A DNA stretch of 64,000 bases. Source: Struthio camelus. Taxonomy: Eukaryota > Chordata > Aves > Struthioniformes > Struthionidae. Under the pieces are notes generated by a model. It did no database searches, had not been told where the DNA came from, and saw nothing but the letters and a program-made list of their open reading frames with translations. The DNA lies in the NCBI RefSeq assembly GCF_040807025.1, contig NC_090944.1:125603738-125667737 (forward strand), read 5' to 3'. Both the position numbers and the translations under genes were made by a program. Shown one piece after another: positions 47,211 to 58,938 of this stretch (position 1 is its first letter; the number at the start of each line of letters is the position of its first letter).

Positions 47211-50200
47211 CAAGAAATCAGTAGAATTAGGGACACCTAAAAACACCTAAAAAAAAAGATGGGCCTGAGCTCCAGAGGTCATATCCAGACTGAGACTTCA
47301 AATATTACAGAGCTATAGGGAAATTAGATTGAGCTACTGGTTCAGATCCATTTGAAGTGAGGAGCCTCACGTACAGAAATCGTTTGATCTGAGATACAGA
47401 CATCCCTCGGTCTTGCAGAAATGAGGGAATTCGGGGCAGATGAATTCAGACCAGATCTGTCACTAAGAAGAAACAGAGGGAAACTCCTCTCCAAACAGGT
47501 TCCCAAAGAAACTGTTCCATTTTCTTTTTTAAAAAAGCATTGTGTGATCGCCCCAACACTTTAAGGTCACCACTTCTAAGATAACCACTTGTCCTTCCAG
47601 GTAGATATGACATGTGGCTTAAGTGCTGATCCCCTCAGGAATGCTGATTCCCTTAAAAATGGTTGGAGTAATGGGTCAAAACCAAAGACAGAGGAAAAGG
47701 TTGCGATTCTGTCGGAGTGTTCAGCTGTTAATGCCAGCTCTGAATTTGGCTCAAAATACCGGTCAGCTGATGGTAATGACAGCAATGTGCGATCAAAGGG
47801 ATAATGTGGGAAATAGGGAACTTTAAAGACGTGTGAGAAGTCTCTTGGGAACAGTGCTCTCAAGTACGTGTACAGTTATATTAAGGCTGTTCCCTTGTTC
47901 GGAGCTCGGACTTTCGAGGTGCCAGTATCCTGGGCAGATTACTGTGTAATACAAAGATATGGATAAAGGAACGTGTTGGGCTTCAGGCTTCAGAATCCAG
48001 CAAGATGCATTAAGTGTATATTCAACTCTTGGCATGTGTATAAAACCCATGCACGTGACTTGAGTTTATAAACCTGGCAGAATCAGGGCTAGAAAGGGAA
48101 GAAAGCCGTGCCAACCTCTCTTTTTTTTAAATCAATGGCATTTGAAAACTAGAGGATATGTTCAGGATATGTTGCGCTCTGTTTCCTTTACAGCAGCTGA
48201 ACCCACCCTAACCTCCCTCGGAGCGGCTCGGGGCTGGACTTGCTTCTCCTGGTTGCGCAGGGGAGAGCTGCTGTGCAGGGGCTGCTTCGCACCGGTGTCC
48301 TCCGTGGTGGGGATGCTCTCCCCGCCGAGGTGTCAGTGGCCAAAACGGACATGCAGGATCAAAGCTACTCCATGTGACAGCTGCTATACACCAAAGTGCT
48401 GCTATGCAGGTTTTATTTTTTTGTCCTGAGAAGTGTGCGCTGTTCGTATATTGGCCTATTTTGATTCCCAGGGATGTGAATAGAAATATGACTCATGATA
48501 ACTAATTAAGACTAGTTGCAGAACCATTAAATTAAACAGTATTTTCCTTCAGGAGAACCACAAGCATTTTGTGCCCTAGATAACAGATTTCCATATGCTT
48601 TCCCTCAGCTAGGAAATGCAAGTTCCTTGCTACATGTTCCCTGCTGGTTTTGGTCACTGAATTCTTGACGTTAGCGAAGGAGGTAATGAAAGTTCTCCCA
48701 TCCCATTTCCTCCTACAGGCTTGCGATTTTTGGCAGGAGCATTTCTTCCCATCAGCAGGAACGCTGATGGGTCCCACTTAATGAGCAGCTACTGAGATAA
48801 GCACGCACATGACAACAAATTAGCAGCTGCATATGCAGCACGGGAAAGCGGAAAGCCATAGGAGGCCCGAGTCTCTCCCGGGGGTCTTTGATTTCTCAGC
48901 CTGTTAACGAAACGGAGCGTTAGAGCCCCTCCACCGCTCCCTGCAGCTCGCTGGTTCCTGCAAAGTGACGCTGCAGAGGAGGCCACGGGCGCCTCATCCC
49001 GGCCGCCTCATCTCCCCACGCGTCATCGAAAGCTGTCTGTGTCAAAAAGCCATGGCCACGTGGCGATGCCAGCGCCGGGTCCCCGCCGCCGCAGCGCCGC
49101 AGCGCCGCGCGCCCGGCCGGCCGGGGCGAGGAGGTGGTTGGCTCCCCGCCGCCCTGCCGAGAGGTGGCTGCCGGGAGAGCTGCCCTCGTGCGGCTCTTCT
49201 CTGGGTAAACAGGACTGCAGTTGCCGGGGCTGCTAATCCACCGCAAGGTTGGCTTAGCAGACAGAGAGATGCAGCTTTGCTTAAAACTGACGTATTGCTC
49301 CGAAACGTGCTGCCCGTCCCGTGGCCGGAGCGAGGTATTTCTCGTCGTTGCTTTGTCTAGTTCGTGCCGTATGCGATCGCTGTCCTGCGGGAGTGAACGC
49401 TCTGGTGCGCTGTATGGGCGGTTTGTCTGAAAATACGGTGCACGGTTAATCGGATTGTACCCGCTTTGCTTTGATCACAGCAGCGCTGAAGTGCGTGCCT
49501 GCGTCAGCCTCGCTCTTCGAGCTGGGGAGAGCAGCGGTCGGGGCTCCCGGCTTCTCCTTCCACCCTGCCCTCCCTCCCTGGTCGTTACAGAGCAAATTGT
49601 TTAAACAAGGCCTTTAGAATTAGGCCCCTAAATAAATACCAGACACTGAAATTAGTGGCTGGATTTTTTTCAGATTTGTGAGTCTCTCCGATGCCCTTAG
49701 AAAAGTTTTACTTGTGTTTGAATTTAGGACAAGGAATCCAATTAGCGTTTAAGCAACCCTCCAACAGTTATTAGTCACAATGAAAGACTAGGATTTCTTA
49801 CCAGGAATATGTAGTTTAAAAAAAGACTGTCAAGATAAAATCCACACTTGGAAATATTTATTGACATGAACTTGTGTCACTGTAATAGTTAGAGCTGAGA
49901 AAGACTTCAGAACGCAAGCTGCATCAGATAAATGGTCACTGCTCCCTGTTGTGGGATTTAATACACGCAGCTCTTGGCTTTCTGAAGCCAGCTGATTCCC
50001 GCAGAGCCAGATGGGCTTTTTCCAGGCTATGACCCAGGCAGGAATATTTAGCTCTTCCAAACACTGTAAGTAAAGTTGAGCACTTAGCTAAACCCTGGGT
50101 CCCACCAGCAAGAGCCTCTTGCAGAATTTTGACAATTGAGAAAAAAGCGAGCTCCTACGTTTCTGGGCCCAGCCTGGGTCGTGTCTGAAGACAACCGAGA

Positions 50201-53200
50201 GCAAAAGAGCCCATCAGGAGGGTGGTGGGTGCCGGGCTGGCTGCCGTGGCGGGAGAGCTCCTCTTCAGGAAGCCGGCAGTGTGAGTTGCGCAGTAGTGTA
50301 TCCTCACCTTGTCCGCGCTCGTTGGTTGCACTTAATGACTTGCAGGAATTAGTCACATAATGGGTGGTCAAAGACCTGAAAGATCATCTTGCTATTCACC
50401 TGGGCAGAGCTGCAGAGCATCGTTGAAGAAATACATGCGTGGCCGCCTCCTGACAAGAAGAGCCAGATACAGCAAAGAAAAGTCCATCTTTGCTGAGCTG
50501 GCAAAGCAAGGTCCCAACTGCTCGTGTCCATTAACATCAGACAGGATTTAGATTTAGGCTAAATTATGGGGACTCGCTGGGTCAATAAGTCAGTCCGTTT
50601 AAATTCCACACGATGCTGCAAGGAACTGTCATTGCAAGGATGGATTTGTTTCAGAGACGGGTGATGTCCGTAGAAGGCGTCTATAAATCTATGCAGCCTG
50701 AATCTAAGTAAGGCCAAGGCAGTGGAAATGCTACTTTCTTCTGCAGCCCATTAACACATTGCTGCTTGCAGTGTCATGAGCTGTTCTGCCCCTTTTAGCA
50801 CTCTGGCTCTTCTTCCTTACTTTCTTCATTCGTTTTCGAGGACCAAAACTGGAAGCCATATCTAGACGCTCTAGCTGTTATCTTGTGCTGCACAATCGTC
50901 TGTATTTTGGCAGTAGTGCTGGGCCAGAGGATGCCCAGACTGGTGGCACAGATAAGGCAGGTATCCCATACCGCATGGTAGGGTCACTTGCCACGGGGCC
51001 AAAGCAGCATGGGGCTCCAAGCAGGACTCACCGTTTGGTTTCAATCCTATGCCGAGAGAAGGTGAATTTGAGGCTGGAGTTGGGGTAACTACCAGTCTTA
51101 ACTAAACTCCTTTCCCCGTAATACTACAGCGTGCGTCTGCTGCATATGGAGCTCAAAGAAGGCATGTCCCTGCTCTCTCCCTTGGTTCATGCTTTTGAAT
51201 CTTTCCCCTGCTTTTGCCTCATTCCTGTGGAAGTAAGGATTTTTATGAGCAGCATCCGTGCAAACAGGGCAGCCAGAGGTCACGGAGCAGCACGTGGATG
51301 AAGGCCAGCGCTTGGGGGTTCAGGTAGGGGCACAAGCTTCTGGGCATCACCCACACAAAAATGCAAGGTAGCCCTGGAGGGTGTTTGCCATAATTTTTTA
51401 GGAATGCTGCCTGAAGGCTGTCCAAATAGCTGTGGGATTAGCCCAGGATTTGGGAGACCTGCGTTCTGCTTCCTGCTTGGAAGTATCTTACTCGCCTTGG
51501 CAAGTAGCAGGACGCAGAACAGACCTCAGCGGCCCATTCATCAAGTGCTCATTTGTCTCCAGGGGGCCGTACTGAATGTTTCAAAGGAAAGCACTCCAGT
51601 AAGTCCTGGGATCCTCTCTTCCACATGTTAGGTCATCTCTTCCGCTCAGGACCATCCGTAGTTAGGTATGGGCTTAATCTCCAAAGCACAAAGCTTTATG
51701 TCCCTTTTAACATATGCCGTTAGGAGAGCTGAGTAATTTTCCTTTCTGCGCTGTGCCACAACGTCTTCCTCTGGCTGTAGACTCTCTGGTTTAATTAACC
51801 TTCCCTGAGAGTGAGTTTCCTTTTTACCCTTTTTTGATTTCCTACTCTCTAATTTCATCAAACAGTCCTTTGAGTGTCCGTGCCGTGTGGGGACTGTAAA
51901 ACGGGGATAACCGCACAGTCCTCCTGTACGGGGGTAATGTCAGAGCGAATAACCCCGGAGCCTGGCCGGCACTCAGACACTAACTCTGCAAGTGCTGTGG
52001 GTGAACTCCAGCTCGGTCTGCCACTGGCTTCCGAGCTTGATCTTTCCCAGACCCAGGATGTGTAAGTCACACCACTGTTTTGTTACCACTAAATTTACTG
52101 AGGGAAGAGTGCTCAGTTAAGCTCCCAGTCAGTCTGAGATGCAGCTTCGCCTTTATCACCCCCTCCTTCCTTGCCTCTTCCCACTTCTTTTTCCCAGGCA
52201 TCTGGAAAGCTAAAAAAAAACAGGTTTATTTAAAGAAGCTTTCTGAAGAATGGAGGAACCATCAGAGCTGCTTCCTGAAGAGCTCTGCGCTGGTCTGTAA
52301 TGCAAAACTGCCGAGGAGGGCTGAGGAGAAAGGCAGCTCTGGGCACCAAAACCTCACCTCTGCCCCGTGGGAACCCTCTAAAATCAGCTTAAGAGGTTGT
52401 ATATGTTAATTACCACCCAGGAGAGACGAGCTGTGGGAGACTATTAGGTCATTATGAAATACATTTTTTACAACTGCCGGGCAGCAGGATAAGCCCTCTG
52501 ACTTATTCTACGTGAAGAAAAGAAAATCCAGAGCTCAGTTACATGTGCAGTGCCTGCCCAGTCCCGACCCCTTTCCCACTGGAGGTATCCCACGGAGGTG
52601 AGTGGGATGCACGCTTGCACGAGCAAGGAAGGCACAGCTGAGCCGCAGCCGGCTGTTGCCTGCAGCCCATCGCCTGAATGCAGACAGGGGTCATACCCGT
52701 CGTACTGATGATGTGCAGCGGCAAGAAGTAAATGGCTCTTCAACATAGAGAGGACGGCCTAGTACTGAACGGGTTTTTGTCGCAAAATTCTCACGCTGTC
52801 CAATACCACAGGCCAGGTTATAAAAGTGACAAATCGAGGTGCGAGCAAGAACAGTTCTGACTCCCCTCCAGGCAATAAGCAGCAGTGTTCTCTATGTATG
52901 TCCAACATTTTCTCACCCTTTACAAGTTGCTCAGCAGGGCGGAAATCCTGAAGAAAGGCATTCCTACGCATGTCAGAAATGGAGCCCAAAGCAACAGTGT
53001 CTGGAAGATTTAACACCAAAGACACTGCCAGTACAATGTAAGTGGAAGCGTTTGGTGCCGTGACATTGAAAGGCTTCGTGATGGCTTCCTGATGCCTGCG
53101 CTTGCAGAGCGCAGGAGGGGAGCTTCACCCCTTTCCCCACAGCTCCTCCAGCTTTTGGAGGAACCCACTGCTAAAGCTGCCCAGAAAGCTGAAGACAGTT

Positions 53201-56200
53201 TCCTGAAGTGCCGAAGGAATGAGCCAGGCACTTGGAAGCTTGGGACTTGGTTTCAAACCATGAGATATTCAACACTATCAGAGCTGGAATTTGTTGGGTT
53301 GCTCTTCTTTGCTGTTTTGGGGTTTTGCCTTTGGAGGTCAGAAGTTGCTGGGGGTGTCCGAAAGGTAAGTGAGATGCCTGCAGAGTCACAAGGCGCTGGA
53401 ACCTGGGGCTCTAAGAGAAATCCCAAACATGCCAACATTTCTGATGAAGCCGGCGAGCCAGCCCCATTGACCAGCACTGAATCCCTTCCCTCCCCTCTAC
53501 TCGAGCCTGCAGCGTGCGAGGCTGCGCTCCCGGGCACGTGCCCCTTCGGAGGCACCAGCCGTCGCCTGCGGCAGCCCCCCATCAGTATTTGCATTTGTGG
53601 CAGCTGGAGGTAACCAGTGGTTGTCTCTAAGGATTTCAGTGCTGTAGCCCCCAATTCCTGCTCAGGGAGGAAAAACAAACCTTTGGTCACACAGGTCCAT
53701 GCGGCACTTGTCATCCAGCAGGATCCCAGAAGTCAGCAGGCTCCTGGGACTGGGAGTATTATTAGAAAGGGATTTAGATGGCCTGCATGGGATCCTGCAA
53801 ATCACAGCTGCTTCGACTCCCCCTGCTCCTGCTGCAGCGCCTTGTCAAGCCTGGCACCCAAATGCTGCCAAGACTAGAGCTCCCGAAATGCCGGATTTGA
53901 CTAAATGGATGGTCCACGAGGAAAGCAGCCTTGCAGACGCCACTTCTCACGGCTGCCGCCGGAGCTTGCTCTGCTTTCTAGCAAACCTGAGCCTCGGCCG
54001 CGCTGCTTGTGCTGCCGAGAGCCCCGCGGGAGCGCTGGCTCCCGAGGCGCCGCTGCCCCGGGCGAGAGGAAGGGACGTGTTACGATCCACAGGTCACGCC
54101 GGGGAAACAGAGACGCAGAGCGATGCGCGTCCGGCGTGATCAATAGATTTATGATAGGGATTAACGAAGCTTGGCTGCTCTACCGCCACAAACGGATGTC
54201 AGGATGACCGTTTGTCTACGGAGGAAATTGCACTGCAATAAAAAGTTAGAAGCGAAACAGTGTAGTTCCTGGTGTAGATATTCTTGTTTCAGAGCGAGAG
54301 TTATAACTGCTTATAACTATGCAACCTCCTGTACACAGACTCGCAAAACAAGGGTGAAAAGCTAAGGCCTGCAGAGTTGTTGAGCTCAATCTTTCCAAGC
54401 AGTGTGTTTGAGCTCATTTATGCAGAAGAAGCACCTACCCTTTTTGAAACACAACAACAAAAAAAGCAATAAACCCCTTTTCTTATAGCATTAATTTAGT
54501 GGCTTTCATTCACGACCAAATAAAAATCAGGCTAAACTTTGAACAGACATTTGTTACAGTCGTTTCCATTGCATGTTTTCATGCTTGCGTGCCTGCAAAT
54601 GGCTGGGGCTGTTTTTCCAGACCATTTTATGATATGTTATGGACCCCCGCTGGCCTCTAGAGCGCAGGTTGCGGAACAGCGCTTTGGCTGTCAGACACTG
54701 CTGTCTTTCCCAAGAAGTGAAAACGGCCGCTGCAGCAGGCAACACCACCAGGTAGTTATTTCTCTTTTGCTGGAACCCCGTAAATAAATACCGTATAAAC
54801 TGAAGGGTATTTTGAGGGGAACTGGACAAATTCATGGAAGAAAAATTCCCCTCTGGACGATGGTATGCGGGAACTCCAGCTCCAGCTCAGGAAATCCCTG
54901 GGCCGCAGCTCTCGGGAGGCTGGGGAATATCTGGGGGCGTTTGCACCGCTCGCTTGCCTGTTCCTACATCTGCTCCGGGCAGGCGGCCCCTGCAAGAGCT
55001 GAATGGCCCGAGGGCTTGTCTTGGGATGGCTCTTGCCGGTGAACCCTCCTTTGTGGGTAATGGGCATTTCTCTCGGAAAAGCCTGACAGAGCTGGGCAGC
55101 AGTACGTTTGCCGAATGTTGAACGTTTGCATGTGGTTCAAGAACCTCTGCAAAAAGTAATTTGAAATGTTTAAGCTTCTAGTGTGGTAAGCGTGTGAGCC
55201 TGACTGTGTGCGTGCAGCACCATCTACTGTATTACAGAGATTTTGGTTTTCCTCCTTCCCTGGAAGCGGGGCAGCGTGTGTGCTCAGCGCACATCTGTAC
55301 CACAACTGCCATGCCCAGCACGGCGCGAGCCCGTGCCTTGGCGGAGGGCTGACTGGGAAGGCAAACGCTGCCTATGTTCACAGCAAGCGTACGAAATCCT
55401 TGGAGAGGGAGCGTACGCAATGAGGAGGGCACATTAAAATCTGACCGTACAGGCTTGCGGAGGTCCGGCTGCGACTCACACCTGTGAGCTGTCTGAAGCC
55501 CACGTGGGACTAAACATACTGCTTTCCTTGAACCCGCATTCAAGAATCGCTGTAAAACTCATGAAAAATACTTGTCGCGGGTTTGCAATAACTTCAGCGC
55601 TCTCCTCTCCCTCTGTCCGCTGGAGATACAGTACCAATGCCCTCTGCCGACATGAGAGGATATTGCCTCCCGGGATGTTGCCAGAAGAGATGGAAAGGCA
55701 ACGCTTAGCTAAACCAAAGCGCCCTTTGGAGCCTTCTTCAGGATCTGTACCGTTATCCCCAGGGACCTGGGCAAGCTCCTGTCTGGGACTGAAATCACCT
55801 GGCCAGTATTTGGCTCCCGGATACCTGCTAAACACAAGCTCTCCCACCACCTATGAAGCCCCTTTTCACGGCAGGGTCCGATCTGGACGGAGCGGCTCTT
55901 TCACCAGAAGGAAGGGGTTTTTGCAGCCGGGGGGAGGGAAGCGGCCACGCGGCCAATTGACAACCTCCAGAGCTGCCCGCATGGCCAGAAAGCTCCCTGC
56001 ACAAGGCGAGGCGGGTGGGGATCAGCCCCTCCATGATTGCCGGCCCGCGCAGCCCGGTCGCAAGGACGCAACGGTCCTGTCAGGTCGGAGCAATAACCCA
56101 TCCGGCTCAGCAGCCTCTTTCCACCGGTGGCCGCCAGCAGGCGCCTAGAGAAGAGTTGAAGCAGATACGGAGCGATACCCCCTTGGGAGATTTTCTCAGG

Positions 56201-56269
56201 ATGCCAAGATTGGTAACTCAAGATCTTCCTGAGCCACAGGCGCTGTCCTTCAGCGGAGGTCCTTGCTGC
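47211..56269. other. Intergenic desert, right part
   Basis: No supported gene or RNA. GC and CpG content rises stepwise toward PARP1, with CpG-rich patches at about 48.96-49.22 kb and 53.96-54.13 kb. Possible MIR-like scraps lie at 51.43-51.48 kb (GGATTAGCCCAGG..TGGGAGACCTGCGTTCTG) and 51.89-51.92 kb (ACTGTAAAACGGGGATAA). Open frames up to 214 codons are produced by GC richness and lack domains. Confidence 0.6.
51430..51925 (+). mobile_element. Possible split MIR-like SINE scraps, sense
   Basis: Two short plus-strand matches lie about 400 bp apart: a 5'-like GGGAGACCTGCGTTCTGCTTCCTGC piece at about 51,450-51,476 and a 3'-like CTGTAAAACGGGGATAA piece at about 51,894-51,911. Both are brief. 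They may be unrelated to each other or chance matches. Confidence 0.3.
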
Positions 56270-57398
56270 TGCGGGTATGCCTAATGCCGCCTTCCCCAGC
56301 CCGCGCCAGACGTTAGCCTCCACCACGTCCCACGGTAGCGCGCCCCACGCGTACGCGTCGCTCGTCTCAACCCGCCACCTGCGACCGCCGGGGAGCTCGC
56401 GGCGCTTGCAGCAGCCAGCGACCGCTCTGCCGGCCCTCTCCTCGCCGCCGGCGAGTCCCGCTGCCTCCTCCTCGGGCTGCCGAGCCCCGTACGGGCGCCC
56501 GCCGCGCCGCCGCACGTCCTCGCCGCCCTCGGCTAGGCCTTGCCCGCTCTGCCCTGTCCCCGAGGGGCGCAGAGCCGCCCGCCGCGACCGGCACGTGGTC
56601 AGGGCCCGGCACCGCAGCGCTGCCGTTCAACCCGTCAGCCCTGGTGCTGCTGCTGCCAGGGGGCCGCCAGCCTGCCGGAGGGGCAGAGCGGGGGCCGCGC
56701 GCCGCTCCTCTCGCCTGCGCGGGGGGGACGGCCCGTCCCGGCGACAGGAGGGTTTAACGGGGGGCGCGAGTCCTCGCTGTGACCCCCCTCTTCTCAGATT
56801 CGCTGTCTGCAGAGCGGCCGGCGGACACCTCCTCACCTTGGTTATTCGGGATGGCGGGGCGGCGGCGAGGGGCGGGTGAGGGTTACGGACAGGCCAGCCC
56901 GGGCCAGGGTCTGCCACTGTCGGGGTCGTCACTGGGGGCTGGGGGGCGCATACCTGAGGGGGACTTTTGCTTTTACGCGGAGGCCTCGAAGCCACCTCAT
57001 CAGCATCTTCTGCGAACCGTAGGGACCGCGCCAGGCGGTTTTGTTTCGACCTTAAACCCTAACGCGTTATGATATCGTGTCTTCTTCGAGGAAGGACCGT
57101 GCACCATGTTTGAGTTCGACTCACCAGCTACAAGTCTATCGCTTATCGTCCTGCCTTCGGTTACCAGGGAGGAAAGCAGGCGGTCCCCGGCCGGGACGTC
57201 TCTTGCAGGACCGCGCGGCCGCCGGTGAGAGGCACCAGCTCCGCCGGGCGTCCGGGCGCAACCGGAGGGCTCACGAGGAGAACGGCAGAGGGCCACCAGA
57301 CGGTTCGGCAGCCCCTCGGCCGGTGCTCTGCCTCTCCCTCCTCGCGCTCGGCCCCCCCGGTGAGTCCCACCGGCGCCCTGTGCTGGGCTGCAGCACCC
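56270..57398. promoter_or_regulatory. Second CpG island, 1.5-2.7 kb upstream of PARP1
   Basis: A dense, undepleted CpG region of about 1.1 kb, separate from the PARP1 promoter island because repeat arrays lie between them. Open frames on both strands (about 200 codons) are a by-product of GC richness: they contain Ala/Arg/Pro/Gly low-complexity and no domain I recognise. A good plus-strand splice donor, CGG/GTGAGT, occurs with GT at 57,360-57,361, and a weaker GGGTGAGGG near 56,874. It could be an alternative PARP1 first exon, a noncoding RNA promoter or an enhancer island. Confidence 0.7.
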
Positions 57399-57747
57399 GG
57401 GGTGCTCCTGTCCCCCCGGGGTGCTCCTGTCCCTCTGGGTGCTCCTGTCCCCCCCCAGGTGCTCCTGTACCCCCGGGGTGCTCCCGTTCCCCCCAGGTGC
57501 TCCTGTCCCTCTGGGTGCTCCTGTCCCCCTGGGTGCCCCTGTCCCCCCGGGGTGCTCCCGTCCCCCCCCGGGTGCTCCCGTCCCCCCCAGGTGCTCCTGT
57601 ACCCCTGGGGTGCTCCCGTCCCCCCAGGTGCTCCCGTCCCCCCCAGGTGCTCCTGTACCCCCGGGGTGCTCCCATCCCCCCAGGTGCTCCCGTCCCCCCG
57701 GGGTGCTCCTGTCCCCCCGGGGTGCTCCCGTCCCCCACCCCCCCCCC
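57399..57747. repeat. GC-rich minisatellite, about 18 units of 17-21 bp
   Basis: Tandem units of the form GGGGTGCTCCTGTCCCCCC vary mainly in the length of the C run and in CCTGT/CCCGT/CCTGTA variants. I count 18 units by eye. Variant order is not random: a three-unit block ending 'CCCA', then 'TGTACCCC', then 'GGGGTGCTCCC' appears around 57,450-57,500 and twice in a row at about 57,580-57,690, which is higher-order structure. The minus strand carries the matching G runs and is quadruplex-prone. Open frames across it (Gly-Ala-Pro repeats) are not genes. Confidence 0.93.
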
Positions 57748-58117
57748 GTGAAGCGTCGTGGTGACTCATCCTCCAGGCACAGGACCATCGGCCGGACCCA
57801 TGGGTTCAGCCTCGAGGCGTTTCCCGCCTCGTCGCCTAGAGCATGAACTGCCAGGGGGGCAACCAGCGCGTTGCCCCAAGTTTGGGGCAAGCCCGGTTGG
57901 GGGGGGGGGGGCTCTTTCCAGAGGAGAGGTCACAGAAGCAGCTAAATCCTGTTGGCCCGCCGCGAGGTGCAGCCGCGAGGTGCAGCTCGTCCTCGGCCGC
58001 TCAGGCACCACCGCTCCCCAGGCCAGCGCAGGGGCAGCCCGGGCCCCCCCACCGCCCCCGGTCCCATGGGTGCAGCCCCAAAAGCGCTCCCGGGCGGGGG
58101 GCTCACCCGCACCCCCC
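57748..58117. other. GC-rich spacer between the minisatellite and the CA-rich tract
   Basis: Non-repetitive GC-rich DNA upstream of PARP1, interrupted by a run of about 13 G bases at about 57,899-57,911. Short self-similar phrases (CGCGAGGTGCAGC twice near 57,961-57,983) suggest small local duplications. No gene evidence. Confidence 0.6.
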
Positions 58118-58672
58118 CCCACACACACAGGCAAGCACACCACACACTCGCACACACGCTGACACGTGCACACCCCCCCACACACACGCATGCACACACA
58201 ACACGCTCGCACATGCACGCCCCCTACACACGCGCACACAGCACACCCAACTCGCACACACGACACATGCCCGCTCACACAGACACAGGCGCACCCCCCC
58301 CACACATGCACACGCTCGCACGCGCAAACAACACGCGCAACACTCACGCGTGCACACTCCCTGCATGCAGGCAACCCCCCCACACGCGTGCACACCCCTA
58401 CGCACACTCACTCATGCACACTCCGCACACACATGCACCCCGCCACACACACACTCCCCACGCACGCACACCCCCACACATGCACACACCTCCCCCACAC
58501 GCACGCACCCCCATGCACAGTCCCACATGCACGCACACCCCCACACGCACCCCCATGCACTGTCACACACACACGCACACCCCCCCACATGCACACCCCC
58601 TACACATGCACACACCCCCCCCACATGCACACCCCCATGCACAGTCACACACACCCCCCCCACACGCACCCG
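58118..58672. repeat. Degenerate CA/C-rich repeat tract upstream of PARP1
   Basis: About 550 bp made almost wholly of CACACA, CACACGCA, CATGCACA and CCCCCC blocks, with phrases such as CACATGCACACACCCCCC recurring imperfectly. One strand has almost no G outside CG or TG steps. Alternating purine-pyrimidine stretches (CACACGCATGCACAC) favour Z-DNA. It ends only about 270 bp upstream of the PARP1 start codon. Open frames through it encode Thr/His/Pro or Cys/Val repeats and are not genes. Confidence 0.93.
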
Positions 58673-58938
58673 CCCACTCCCACTCGCCCCCTCCCCCTTC
58701 CCCGCCGCCGCCACGTGACCCGCCGCCCCCCCGCCCCGCCCCCATTGATACAATGTAGCAAAGCGGAACGTTCGAGGCGCCACCAGGCGCGCCGAGTCGA
58801 CGCCCGAGCGGTGGATCCGACTAGGCGGCGGAGGCGGGGAGGGGCGCTCGGCGCTCGGCTAGCGCACCCGGCGGGCGGAGGGACGGGCGGACGGACGGAG
58901 GGACGGGCGGACGGGCGCGGGTCGTGTCGGCGGGGGCG
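58673..58938 (+). promoter_or_regulatory. PARP1: PARP1 core promoter and 5' UTR
   Basis: A GC-rich, TATA-less region directly upstream of the start codon. Visible elements are a CACGTGAC E-box (USF/MYC type) at 58,712-58,719, overlapping GC boxes CCGCCCCGCCCCC at 58,731-58,743 and, nearer the ATG, a tandem duplication of a roughly 19-bp GGCGGAGGGACGGGCGGAC unit (about 58,874-58,911) that is probably in the 5' UTR. GC-box, TATA-less control is what is known for vertebrate PARP1 promoters. The transcription start was not determined. Confidence 0.75.
58712..58719. promoter_or_regulatory. PARP1: E-box CACGTGAC in the PARP1 promoter
   Basis: A CACGTG core followed by AC, a favourable context for USF and MiT/TFE or MYC-MAX factors, lies 220 bp upstream of the start codon and 12 bp from a GC-box cluster. 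Binding is inferred from sequence only. Confidence 0.5.

Noticed and set aside
55504..56879. 200-214 codon open frames on both strands in the second CpG island and just upstream
   Set aside because: GC-rich DNA has few stop codons. The frames overlap on both strands, show Ala/Arg/Pro bias and match no family I know.
57108..57122. AGTTCGACTCA as a tRNA B-box
   Set aside because: There is no A-box at the right distance, no cloverleaf pairing and no terminator T run.
57000..57890. Open frames of up to 296 codons across the minisatellite (both strands)
   Set aside because: They are translations of a tandem repeat whose unit length is near a multiple of three, giving Gly-Ala-Pro repeats. No conserved domain or splice context supports a protein.
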